This document shows positions 8,725 through 17,422 of a DNA stretch of 34,897 bases, piece by piece. This DNA is from Candidatus Hadarchaeum sp. (lineage in GTDB: Archaea; Hadarchaeota; Hadarchaeia; Hadarchaeales; Hadarchaeaceae): the NCBI GenBank assembly GCA_020725055.1, contig DYFS01000009.1, forward strand, positions 1 through 34,897, read 5' to 3'. Each line of letters begins with the position of its first letter. The first letter of the stretch is position 1. Position numbers and translations under genes: made by a program. The notes beneath the pieces are model-generated. The model saw only the letters and a program-made list of their open reading frames with translations, did not search any database and was not told the DNA's origin.

Positions 8725-8790
8725 TTGAAAAAGTGGAGCGTCCATCAAATCGGCTTTGTTCTGCCTCCGTTCGGTGAGCTAATGCGCTGA
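8725..8790 (+). other. Short ORF fragment containing LPPFG (possible microprotein or gene remnant)
   Basis: (L)KKWSVHQIGFVLPPFGELMR*; TTG start; shares an LPPFG block with the ORF at 8891. Confidence 0.25.
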
Positions 8791-8850
8791 TTTTTGATTT
8801 TTGCCATCGGGGGAATAGATCGAACCCTAAATGTTATGGTTAATATGTAA

Positions 8851-8878
8851 AGTGCGGGGTGCAAACAACCGCCGCACT
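8851..8878. promoter_or_regulatory. Inverted repeat / hairpin AGTGCGG...CCGCACT
   Basis: 7-bp perfect arms (8851-8857, 8872-8878) plus an inner GGT/ACC, just upstream of the 8891 micro-ORF. Confidence 0.45.
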
Positions 8879-8890
8879 CTGGAGAAGGTT

Positions 8891-8977
8891 ATGGATTCAT
8901 CACCCAGCCATTCCGTAGCGTTCAAGCTGCCGCCTTTTGGTAAGATGCTTGAGGCGATAGCTGAGCGGGGAACTTGA
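8891..8977 (+). CDS. Candidate 28-aa micro-ORF (or N-terminal remnant)
   Basis: ATG MDSSPSHSVAFKLPPFGKMLEAIAERGT* preceded by GGAGAAGGTT (Shine-Dalgarno-like). Confidence 0.3.
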   Translation: MDSSPSHSVAFKLPPFGKMLEAIAERGT

Positions 8978-9194
8978 ACGGGTTTGATTTTATTTTCCAA
9001 TATCCTATTTTCCTGTTTCCCCGCCATAAATGGTCTCCTAGAAAGTAAACCGTGTCGCCCAAGTCTACTGTTCTATTCCAAGTGTTGACGATAAAGTGGT
9101 TCATCTCATCTACTGAGCTGAATGGTCGGTTGCAGTAGCGGATTATGTTCTTGTGGTCAAAATGTAAATCGCTAATAAAAAATTCGCGTTCCAT
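8922..9194 (-). pseudogene. 3'-truncated metallophosphoesterase
   Basis: MEREFFISDLHFDHKNIIRYCNRPFSSVDEMNHFIVNTWNRTVDLGDTVYFLGD has calcineurin-like motifs I/II, but the downstream GNHD and His motifs are absent in all three minus frames before the gene ends. Confidence 0.6.
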
Positions 9195-9231
9195 TTACCT
9201 CCACCCCCTCTCCTTTATGCGGCTGGGGAGG

Positions 9232-9546
9232 CTACTTGCCCTTTTTAGCGAGTTTTTCTTGTTCGGCGAGCTGGGGTTGCAACAGCTCCCGTAGTTTTAT
9301 CACGCGGTAAATGATATGGGGACCAGCGCCGACGAGGAAAATCCCACCCAACAAGCAACCGACCCATGCAATACATAAGATGTCTATTGTTTGCGTCGAC
9401 CCCACCGCTAACGGGTTCTGCATTGCACCGTAAAGGTAGAGAGTCGCACAGAGCAATATCGCCCCCTCTATCGTAGAAGTTATTCCTTCGCGAAGTAGGT
9501 TATCCAAGTGTCGCTTCAACGGTGGAGGTTTGCAGAACAACCACAT
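9232..9546 (-). CDS. Hypothetical membrane protein (two predicted TM helices)
   Basis: 104 aa with two hydrophobic stretches; TATA-like run about 30 bp upstream of the ATG. Confidence 0.5.
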   Translation of the reverse strand: MWLFCKPPPLKRHLDNLLREGITSTIEGAILLCATLYLYGAMQNPLAVGSTQTIDILCIAWVGCLLGGIFLVGAGPHIIYRVIKLRELLQPQLAEQEKLAKKGK

Positions 9547-9915
9547 TATCCCGCTAGAGCACCTTTATCATAGTTTTTTAAATGCTTGCGTGTAGTGGCG
9601 GAATCAACTAGGGCGCGGTGGGCTTTTTTTAAACCCTTTGCACGGGTTGAGTTGCCCCAACTCGCGCGGCCCGCAACCGCTCAAACGTTCAATTGGAGGA
9701 TGACCGCTTGAGGCCGGTGCGGATTGCCATGATTGTTTTGGAGTGGGGGATAAAAAGGCGTTGGGGATCTCGCTTGGGCTACCTTAACTTTCCATGACAA
9801 AAAATAATTGGTTGGGAAACTGGGTAGCTTTTACGTTCCTCTACGAGAACTACTGAGCCCACGAGGGCAGAAAAAAAAGTCTTATAGCGCCAAGGGCAAA
9901 GTTCACAAGGATAGC

Positions 9916-10452
9916 ATGATAGAGGTAAGATTCCACGGCCGCGGTGGCCAGGGTGCGGTCACGGCCGCGCGGTTGCTTGCCGAAGCAGCTTTCTTAGAGG
10001 GCAAGCACTGTCAGGCTTTCCCATTTTTCGGTGCCGAGCGTCGGGGTGCCCCAGTCGTCGCTTTCACGCGCATCGACACCAAGCCAATCCGCATACGCAC
10101 CCAAGTTTACGAGCCGAACCACGTCGTCGTGCTCGACCCGACGCTGCTGGAGGTCGTGAACGTGGCGGCCGGCCTGAAGCGCGGAGGGGTGATCGTGCTG
10201 AATGCGAAGGCTGCGCCCAAGGAACTTCGAATTGGGAAAATCGCCACCGTTGACGCTACCTCCGTCGCGATCGAGGCGCTCGGGGCGCCGATAACGAACA
10301 CCGCCATGCTTGGGGCTTTTGCGAAGGCGACGAAGCTCGTGTCGCTGGACTCGGTGGCAAAGGCGATCAGGGGCCACTTCAGGGGCAAACTTGCGGAACA
10401 GAACATAGCGGCGGTTAAGGCAGCATACGGGGAAACCGCGGTGATGAAATGA
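9916..10452 (+). CDS. porG: 2-oxoacid:ferredoxin oxidoreductase, gamma subunit (probably shared)
   Basis: [26 protein letters not shown]...[19 protein letters not shown]; internal ATG 9916 preferred over 9808. Confidence 0.93.
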   Translation: MIEVRFHGRGGQGAVTAARLLAEAAFLEGKHCQAFPFFGAERRGAPVVAFTRIDTKPIRIRTQVYEPNHVVVLDPTLLEVVNVAAGLKRGGVIVLNAKAAPKELRIGKIATVDATSVAIEALGAPITNTAMLGAFAKATKLVSLDSVAKAIRGHFRGKLAEQNIAAVKAAYGETAVMK

Positions 10453-10709
10453 AGCTGACCCCGGGTGCCGTGATAACCGAGCCTGGAAGCACCACGCGGT
10501 ACCAGACCAATGGCTGGCGCACTTTTAGGCCTGCTGTCGACTCAGGCAAGTGCACCGGCTGCGGGTTGTGCTGGTTATACTGCCCGGACGCCGTGATCAG
10601 CAGGGGCAAGCCCCCGGGCGTCGACTACCGGTACTGCAAGGGGTGCGGGATATGCGCGAACGAGTGCCCGGCTAAGGCGATAACCATGGTGCCGGAGGAG
10701 CGGGGTTGA
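10449..10709 (+). CDS. porD: Pyruvate:ferredoxin oxidoreductase-type delta subunit (2x[4Fe-4S])
   Basis: [12 protein letters not shown] and [12 protein letters not shown]; 4-bp overlaps with both neighbours. Confidence 0.92.
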   Translation: MKLTPGAVITEPGSTTRYQTNGWRTFRPAVDSGKCTGCGLCWLYCPDAVISRGKPPGVDYRYCKGCGICANECPAKAITMVPEERG

Positions 10710-11890
10710 AGCAGGCCCTCACGGGAAACGAGGCCGCGGCGATTGCGGCGAAGCTCGCTCGCGTCAAGGTGATCTCAGCCTACCCGATAACCCCTCAGAC
10801 GGCGGTCGTGGAGAGGCTCGCGGAGTTTGTGGCGAACGGCGAGCTCGACGCGGAGTTTATAAAGGTCGAGTCCGAGCACAGCGCCCTCAGCGCCTGCATC
10901 GGTGCAGCGGCGACCGGCACCAGAACTTTTACGGCGACATCCTCCCAAGGGCTGATGCTGATGAGCGAGATGCTTTTTGTTGCCTCTGGCCTCAGGCTGC
11001 CGATCGTGATGGCGAACGCGAACCGCTCCCTCTCCGCCCCCCTCTCTATCTGGTGTGACCAGCAGGATTCAATGGCCGTCCGGGACTCTGGATGGGTGCA
11101 GCTCTACTGCGAGAACAACCAGGAGGTACTGGACTCCGTGCTCCAGGCTTACCGCGTCGCTGAGGAGCTCCTCCTGCCCGTGATGGTGTGCTTCGACGGC
11201 TTCATCCTCTCTCACACCGCTGAACCGGTCGACATACCGGGGCAAGCCGAGGTCGACGAGTTTTTGCCCCCGTACAAGCTACCCAACCCGCTCGATCCAT
11301 GTAGGCCTGTCACGATGGGTCCAGTGGGGGTGCCAGAGTGTTACGAGGAGTTCAGGTGCATGCTTCAGGAGGCCACGCGGGCATCGAAGGAGAAGCTCAT
11401 CGAAGTCGGCCGTGCGTTCTGGAAGCACTTCCGCCGCCGCTACGGGCTGATTGAGCGCTATCGAAGCAATGACGCGGATGTGCTGCTCCTGACGATGGGC
11501 TCGTTGGGCAGCAGCGCGAAAGATATCGTCGACAGCTACCGCAAGCGCGGAGAAAAAGTCGGATTGGTCAGGGTGCGGTCGTTTAGGCCTTTTCCGGTGA
11601 AGGAGCTGATCGACGCGCTCGGGAGCGCGAAGGCCGTCTCGGTGCTTGAAAAAGACGTGTCACCCGGCTCGGCTGGGGCGCTTTTCTTGGACACGGCGGC
11701 TGCTTTCATAAACGTGAAGAGGGCCCCGCTCATGCTCGATTTTATATGCGGCCTGGGGGGGCGGGACGTTTCATCGCTCCACATAAGGGAGGCAGTTCGG
11801 GCGGCGACGAGGGCGGCTGAAATCGGGGAAGTTCGGAAGGCGGTGCGCTGGCTCGGCCTGCGCGAGAAGCTCGTGGGGTTGAGGATATGA
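10706..11890 (+). CDS. porA: 2-oxoacid:ferredoxin oxidoreductase alpha subunit, POR-like
   Basis: [27 protein letters not shown]...[33 protein letters not shown]...[14 protein letters not shown] start. Confidence 0.88.
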   Translation: MKQALTGNEAAAIAAKLARVKVISAYPITPQTAVVERLAEFVANGELDAEFIKVESEHSALSACIGAAATGTRTFTATSSQGLMLMSEMLFVASGLRLPIVMANANRSLSAPLSIWCDQQDSMAVRDSGWVQLYCENNQEVLDSVLQAYRVAEELLLPVMVCFDGFILSHTAEPVDIPGQAEVDEFLPPYKLPNPLDPCRPVTMGPVGVPECYEEFRCMLQEATRASKEKLIEVGRAFWKHFRRRYGLIERYRSNDADVLLLTMGSLGSSAKDIVDSYRKRGEKVGLVRVRSFRPFPVKELIDALGSAKAVSVLEKDVSPGSAGALFLDTAAAFINVKRAPLMLDFICGLGGRDVSSLHIREAVRAATRAAEIGEVRKAVRWLGLREKLVGLRI

Positions 11891-12762
11891 GGGAGGAGCT
11901 GGTGGAGGAAGAGCTGTTTGCCCCAGGGCATCGCGCCTGCGCCGGCTGCGGGGCCACGCTCGCTGTGAGGCTTGCGCTCAAGGCGCTCGGCAAAAATGTA
12001 ATCGTTGCCAATGCGACTGGTTGTGTTGAAGTTATAAGCACCCCGTACCCCGAAACCGCTTGGCGCGTGCCCTGGATCCACGCGGCTTTTGAAAATGCTG
12101 CCGCTGTCGCCTCTGGTGTGGAAGCAGCACTTAAGAGTTTAGGCAGGCGCGGGGTCAAAGTCGTTGCAATCGCCGGGGATGGGGGCACGGCCGACATAGG
12201 GCTTCAGGCGCTATCGGGCGCGGTCGAGCGTGGCCACGATTTCATTTACATCTGTTACGACAACGAGGCGTACATGAATACCGGCATCCAGCGGAGCAGC
12301 GCCACACCTTTCGGCGCTTGGACGACAACGACGCCAGTTGGCAGGGTGAAGCGCGGGAAAGACCGACCGAAGAAGGATGTGCCTGCGATAATCGCCGCCC
12401 ACGGCGCCCCCTACGTCGCAACCGCATCCGTTGCTTACCCCATAGATCTCATCAAGAAACTTAGGAAAGCAGCGGCCACCGAGGGGCCGACCTACATCCA
12501 CATCCACTGCCCCTGCCCCCCCGGGTGGCGCTTCGACAGCGATAAGATGATTGAAGTCGCACGCCTCGCGGTGCTGAGCGGCGCTTGGATCTTGTACGAG
12601 ATAAAAAACGGCAGGCTCAACGTGACCATCAAACCGCCGAAGCGCAGGCCCGTATCCGATTACTTGAAAATGCAGGGGCGGTTTAAGCACCTCACCGATG
12701 CAGAGATTGCCGAGATTCAGCGCACGGTGGACGAGCGATGCAGGCACCTTGGGGTCGGGTAA
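11887..12762 (+). CDS. porB: 2-oxoacid:ferredoxin oxidoreductase beta subunit (TPP-binding), module 1
   Basis: [65 protein letters not shown]. Confidence 0.9.
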   Translation: MREELVEEELFAPGHRACAGCGATLAVRLALKALGKNVIVANATGCVEVISTPYPETAWRVPWIHAAFENAAAVASGVEAALKSLGRRGVKVVAIAGDGGTADIGLQALSGAVERGHDFIYICYDNEAYMNTGIQRSSATPFGAWTTTTPVGRVKRGKDRPKKDVPAIIAAHGAPYVATASVAYPIDLIKKLRKAAATEGPTYIHIHCPCPPGWRFDSDKMIEVARLAVLSGAWILYEIKNGRLNVTIKPPKRRPVSDYLKMQGRFKHLTDAEIAEIQRTVDERCRHLGVG

Positions 12763-12763
12763 G

Positions 12764-13027
12764 ATGAAATCATGGCGAGGGCCCCCTGTCCCAGTAGCAG
12801 CGAGGCCTTCGGTTGGGAGCAGCGGGAGGACGAGCAGCTGGCGCATCCAGAAGCCGGTGGTGAACCTCAAGAGGTGCACGCGGTGCCGCATGTGCTGGAT
12901 TTTTTGCCCAGATGTCGCGATATCGTTCACCAAGCGGGGGCCAGCCATAAATCACGATTACTGCAAGGGGTGCGGGATATGCGCGAACGAGTGTCCGGCT
13001 AAGGCGATAACTATGGAGGCGTTGTGA
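12764..13027 (+). CDS. vorD: 2-oxoacid:ferredoxin oxidoreductase delta subunit, module 2
   Basis: CTRCRMCWIFCPD and [15 protein letters not shown] 12764 just after the beta stop. Confidence 0.88.
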   Translation: MKSWRGPPVPVAARPSVGSSGRTSSWRIQKPVVNLKRCTRCRMCWIFCPDVAISFTKRGPAINHDYCKGCGICANECPAKAITMEAL

Positions 13028-14184
13028 TGGTAGCGAGGGTGATGAGCGGAAACGAGGTCGTTGCGTACGGCGTCAAGCTCAGTCGCGCCGAGATTGTCCC
13101 CTCATACCCGATAACCCCCCAGACAACGATCGTCGAGCAGATCGCCGAGTTCATCGCGAACGGCGAGATGCGCGCCGAACTCATGCGTGTGGAGTCGGAG
13201 TACGCGGCGATGGGCGCTTGCATCGGTGCCTCGCTGATGGGTGCCAGAACCTTCACCGCGACTTCCTCTCAGGGCTTGGCGTTTATGCATGAGCTCACAC
13301 ACTGGGCCGCAGGCTCCCGTTTACCGATAGTTATGGCAGTCGTCAACCGCGCGATGGCTCCGCCTTGGAACATCTGGGCCGACCAGCAGGACGTCCTCTC
13401 GCAGCGCGACACCGGCTGGCTGTCGCTCTTCTGTGAGACGAACCAAGAGGTTCTCGACACTTGCATCCAGGCATTCCGCATTTCCGAAGATAGAGAGGTA
13501 CTTTTGCCCGTGATGTTCAGCTTGGACGGTTTCATGCTTTCCCACACCTCAGAGCCGGTGGAACTGCCCAAACAAGGGGATGTCGACGGTTTCCTGCCGG
13601 AGTCGAGGCGACCACCGTTGCTCGACGTCGACCACCCCACGACGCTGTTCAACGTCCCGGTGCCGGAGCAGTACATGGAGTTCAGGCACTGGATCGAGAA
13701 GTCGATGGATGCCGCGCGGCGGGTGATACCGAAGGCCGACCGTGAGTTCAAGAGGAGATTCGGGCGGGGGTATAGGGGCATGCTAGAACCTTATTGGCTC
13801 GAGGGTGCGGAGGTTGCCCTCCTCACGGCCGGCAGCGTGTGCGGCACCGTGCGGGACGTCGTTGAGTCGTTGCGGAAACGCGGCGAAAAAGTTGGGATGA
13901 TCAAGCTGAGGAGCTTCAGGCCATTCCCATCCGAGGAGCTGCGCCGAGCGTGCGAGGGTTTAAGGGTGCTAGGTGTCGCCGATCGCGCCTGTTCGTTCGG
14001 CATGGGTGGGATAATCTTCTCCGATGTTAGTGCCGCCCTCCAGCCGCTAAATGTGCGGGTGCTCGGGTTCATAGCCGGGCTAGGCGGGCGTGACATCACC
14101 CACCGCGATATCTGGCGGATGTTCAAACGCTGCATCCGCGCGATCGAGGTGACGCCGGCCCGCGCAATCGAGTGGTTCGTATGA
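13024..14184 (+). CDS. vorA: 2-oxoacid:ferredoxin oxidoreductase alpha subunit, VOR-like
   Basis: SGNEVVAYGVKLSRAEIVPSYPITPQTTIVEQIAEFIANGE...NRAMAPPWNIWADQQDVLSQRDTGWL; the AMAPPW motif is VOR-like. Confidence 0.85.
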   Translation: MMVARVMSGNEVVAYGVKLSRAEIVPSYPITPQTTIVEQIAEFIANGEMRAELMRVESEYAAMGACIGASLMGARTFTATSSQGLAFMHELTHWAAGSRLPIVMAVVNRAMAPPWNIWADQQDVLSQRDTGWLSLFCETNQEVLDTCIQAFRISEDREVLLPVMFSLDGFMLSHTSEPVELPKQGDVDGFLPESRRPPLLDVDHPTTLFNVPVPEQYMEFRHWIEKSMDAARRVIPKADREFKRRFGRGYRGMLEPYWLEGAEVALLTAGSVCGTVRDVVESLRKRGEKVGMIKLRSFRPFPSEELRRACEGLRVLGVADRACSFGMGGIIFSDVSAALQPLNVRVLGFIAGLGGRDITHRDIWRMFKRCIRAIEVTPARAIEWFV

Positions 14185-15101
14185 GTGAAAACGTGAAAAG
14201 TTTGGTGGACGTGCCGACGGAGGAATTTTTACTCCCGGGGCACGCCGCGTGCGCAGGCTGCGGAAGCACCCTCGCCCTCCGCTTGACCCTCAAGGCGCTT
14301 GGGAAGAACACGATCGTCACGATTCCCGCCTCCTGTGTGTCGGTAATCCAAGGGCCATTCCCCCTAAGCTCAATCGCCGTGCCGGTGCTGAATGTAGCGT
14401 TACCAGCGACGGGGGCGGTCATTTCGGGCATGGAGGCCGTGTTCAGGTTTAGAAAGGAGAAGCGCAAGATCGTGGTGCTTGGATTTGGGGGTGATGGAGC
14501 AACAGCAGATATAGGTTTGCAGACGCTTTCTGGGGCTTTCGAACGCGGGCATGGCATCGTGTACGTCTGTCACGACAACGAGGCGTACATGAATACCGGC
14601 ATCCAGCGAAGCAGCGCCACACCTTTCGGCGCTTGGACGACAACGACGCCAATCGGGAGGTACGGCGCGGGGAAGAGGCACTTTAAAAAAGACATGCCCG
14701 CGATTTTCGCGGCCCATCGCATCCCGTGCATCGCCACAGCCTCGGTCGCGTACCCACTCGACCTGATGCAGAAGCTGAAGCGCGCGCAGGCTGTCGGGGG
14801 CCCAGCTTATGTGCACATCCACTGCCCCTGCCCACCCGGGTGGCGTTTCCCGCCAAGCCAAACGATAAAACTCGCGCGCCTCGCGGTCGGAACTGGCATG
14901 TGGGTGCTTTACGAAATCGAGAACGGCGATCCCTCGACGTTGCGCATAACCGTTCGGCCATCCAAGCGAAGACCTGTGGCAGAGTACCTCAGAGCTCAAG
15001 GGCGGTTCCAGCACCTCCCTGAGAGGGAGATCAGGCAAATCCAAAAGTTTGTGGATGAGAATTGTGAGAGGCTGGGGTTGGAAGTTGCCCGCGCGCGCTG
15101 A
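14181..15101 (+). CDS. vorB: 2-oxoacid:ferredoxin oxidoreductase beta subunit, module 2
   Basis: [66 protein letters not shown]. Confidence 0.88.
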   Translation: MSENVKSLVDVPTEEFLLPGHAACAGCGSTLALRLTLKALGKNTIVTIPASCVSVIQGPFPLSSIAVPVLNVALPATGAVISGMEAVFRFRKEKRKIVVLGFGGDGATADIGLQTLSGAFERGHGIVYVCHDNEAYMNTGIQRSSATPFGAWTTTTPIGRYGAGKRHFKKDMPAIFAAHRIPCIATASVAYPLDLMQKLKRAQAVGGPAYVHIHCPCPPGWRFPPSQTIKLARLAVGTGMWVLYEIENGDPSTLRITVRPSKRRPVAEYLRAQGRFQHLPEREIRQIQKFVDENCERLGLEVARAR

Positions 15102-17394
15102 AATCGCAGTTACCGGGATAGTCCAGGGGGTGGGGTTCAGGCCATTCATCTACAGACTCGCCGGCAGGTATGGGCTAGTTGGTTTTACCCGCAACATGGG
15201 CGACGCCGGTGTACAGGTTGTCGTTGAGGGGGACAAAAGAACGATCGGGAGGTTCATATCCGCGATACGCGCTGAAAAACCGCCCCTCGCGCGTGTCGAT
15301 GAAATTAGGGTTGCATGGAAAAAAGCGACCGGCGAGTTCGCGCTGTTCAAAGTTGCGAAGAGCGAGAAGGCGGGTTTGGGTCTAGCATCGGTCGTGCCAC
15401 CCGATATCACCCTATGCGACGATTGTCTGCGGGAGATGCTGGACCCCGGGGACCGCCGCCACCTCTACCCGTTTATAACCTGCGTCAACTGCGGGCCGCG
15501 TTTTACAATCATCGAGGAGCTGCCGTACGACCGCCCCCGCACGTCGATGAAAGCGTTCCCGCTGTGCATCGACTGCCTCCGGGAATACAAGGACCCGGCC
15601 GACCGCCGCTACCACGCCGAGCCGACGTGTTGCTCAGTGTGCGGCCCTAGGGTTGAGCTTTACGAGGAGGGGGGTGAGTGCATCGATGTGCCCAACCCGC
15701 TTCAAGAGGTGACAAGGCTGCTCGACGAGGGGCGGGTCGTCGCGATAAAGGGCATGGGGGGCATCCACGTTGCCGCGAAGGTGACGGACGATGAGGTCCT
15801 CGCACGCCTCCGCAAAGCCTTTAACCGCCCCCAGCAGCCGTTCGCCATCATGTCGAAAGATATCGCGACCGTCCGAACTTTCGCGAATGTCAGCAAGGCC
15901 GAGGCTGAACTCCTGACCTCTCAACGGCGGCCGGTAGTTGTGCTCGAGCGCTCGCCAGGCTACATGCTATCCGAGCTCGTTGCGCCTGGCTTGGACAATG
16001 TCGGGGTGATGCTGCCGTACTCAGGCATCCATCACCTAATCCTCCACGCTGGCAAGGCCCCCGCTTATGTCATGACGAGCGCGAATGTCCCCGGCCTACC
16101 GATGCTGATAGACAACGTCGAGGCGCTCACCAAGCTCAGGGGCGCGGTCGATTACCTCTTGCTCCACGACCGGATAATCGTGAACCGCTGCGACGATTCG
16201 GTAGTGCGAGTGGTTGACGGGGCGCCGGCATTCCTGAGGCGCTCGCGTGGTTATGCTCCCGAACCAATCAAACTGGCATTCGAGAGCGGGCGAAAAGTGC
16301 TCGCGGTTGGGGCGGAGCTGAACGATACTACGGCAATTTTACTTGGCGATCGCTGCTTAGTGAGCCAGCATATTGGCGACACCACCAAGATTGAGACGCT
16401 CGAGTACATGCAGGGCGCTGCGGAGCGCATGATGGGGCTGTTGAACCTGAGCGGCGTCGATGTCGTCGCCCACGACTTGCACCCCGGCTATGCGACCACC
16501 AGAATCGCCCCCCGCATGGCCAAGAGGCTCAAGGCGAAGACCCTTGCGGTTCAGCACCACCACGCCCACCTCGCCTCACTCATGGCCGAGCACGGGTTAG
16601 AGGAGCTCGTAGGCATAGCGGCGGATGGCGTCGGTTACGGCAGTGACGGCACGGTCTGGGGTGGTGAGGTACTGGTGGCGAGCTTTAAGTCGTTCGAGCG
16701 GGTTGGGGGGCTTGCGAAGCAGCGCATGCCGGGAGGGGATCTCGCGACGCAGTTCCCGGCGAGGATGGTCGCAGGGATACTCTGGCAGGCGTTAGAGCGG
16801 GAGGAACTCAGGCGCGTACTCACAGAGTTTTGTTTTGGGGGATTCAGGCGCGGCGAGAAAGAGGTAAGGGTGGTGTTGCGCCAGCTTGAGCGGAACCTGA
16901 ACGTCTTTTGGACGAGTAGCTGCGGAAGGGTTTTGGATGCGGTCGCTTGCCTGCTCGATATCTGCAGCGAGCGGACCTACGAGGGGGAGCCGGCGATAAA
17001 GCTCGAGGCTGCGGCGGAGGGCGGCGATGCGAGGAAAGTAAAGCTCGAGCCGGCGCTTAAAAAAGAGGAGGGGCTGGTGGTCGTCGATACTTCGCAACTC
17101 TTACTCGGCGCGCTTGAGGCGCTCCGTGCTAGGGTGCCCCGAAGGCACATCGCAGCAGCGGTTCAACAGGCGCTGGCGAGGGGTCTGGTGGAGGTGGCAA
17201 CCGACGCGGCATCGGTGGAAGGGATAAAAACGGTGGGTGGCTCGGGCGGCGTTTTTTATAACGATGCGATAACCGCGGCTGTGCGGGAGGGTGTCGAGAA
17301 ATCCGGCATGAAGTTCGTCAGGCACGAGCTCTTACCGACGGGCGACGGGGGGGTCTCGGTCGGGCAGGCCGTAGTTGCGGCGTGCTCTCGTTAG
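15085..17394 (+). CDS. hypF: Carbamoyltransferase HypF (hydrogenase maturation)
   Basis: GIVQGVGFRPFIYRLA acylphosphatase motif, CDDCLREMLDP...CVNCGPRFTIIEELPYDRPRTSM zinc fingers, HHHAHLASLMAEHGL, GVGYGSDGTVWGGE. Start uncertain (15049-15085). Confidence 0.93.
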   Translation: MPARAEIAVTGIVQGVGFRPFIYRLAGRYGLVGFTRNMGDAGVQVVVEGDKRTIGRFISAIRAEKPPLARVDEIRVAWKKATGEFALFKVAKSEKAGLGLASVVPPDITLCDDCLREMLDPGDRRHLYPFITCVNCGPRFTIIEELPYDRPRTSMKAFPLCIDCLREYKDPADRRYHAEPTCCSVCGPRVELYEEGGECIDVPNPLQEVTRLLDEGRVVAIKGMGGIHVAAKVTDDEVLARLRKAFNRPQQPFAIMSKDIATVRTFANVSKAEAELLTSQRRPVVVLERSPGYMLSELVAPGLDNVGVMLPYSGIHHLILHAGKAPAYVMTSANVPGLPMLIDNVEALTKLRGAVDYLLLHDRIIVNRCDDSVVRVVDGAPAFLRRSRGYAPEPIKLAFESGRKVLAVGAELNDTTAILLGDRCLVSQHIGDTTKIETLEYMQGAAERMMGLLNLSGVDVVAHDLHPGYATTRIAPRMAKRLKAKTLAVQHHHAHLASLMAEHGLEELVGIAADGVGYGSDGTVWGGEVLVASFKSFERVGGLAKQRMPGGDLATQFPARMVAGILWQALEREELRRVLTEFCFGGFRRGEKEVRVVLRQLERNLNVFWTSSCGRVLDAVACLLDICSERTYEGEPAIKLEAAAEGGDARKVKLEPALKKEEGLVVVDTSQLLLGALEALRARVPRRHIAAAVQQALARGLVEVATDAASVEGIKTVGGSGGVFYNDAITAAVREGVEKSGMKFVRHELLPTGDGGVSVGQAVVAACSR

Positions 17395-17422
17395 CTTTTT
17401 GGCGGAGTCTAAACCCTATTCT

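Noticed and set aside
8492-8790. Plus-strand ORFs 8492-8674 and 8563-8790
   Set aside because: They are antisense to the RNase P RNA and show no family motifs; only the LPPFG tail outside the RNA is kept as a weak observation.
12211-15149. Long minus-strand ORFs opposite the beta subunits (e.g. 12211-12948, 14400-15149)
   Set aside because: Their similarity to each other mirrors the near-identical sense-strand beta tracts; typical antisense ORFs in GC-rich DNA.
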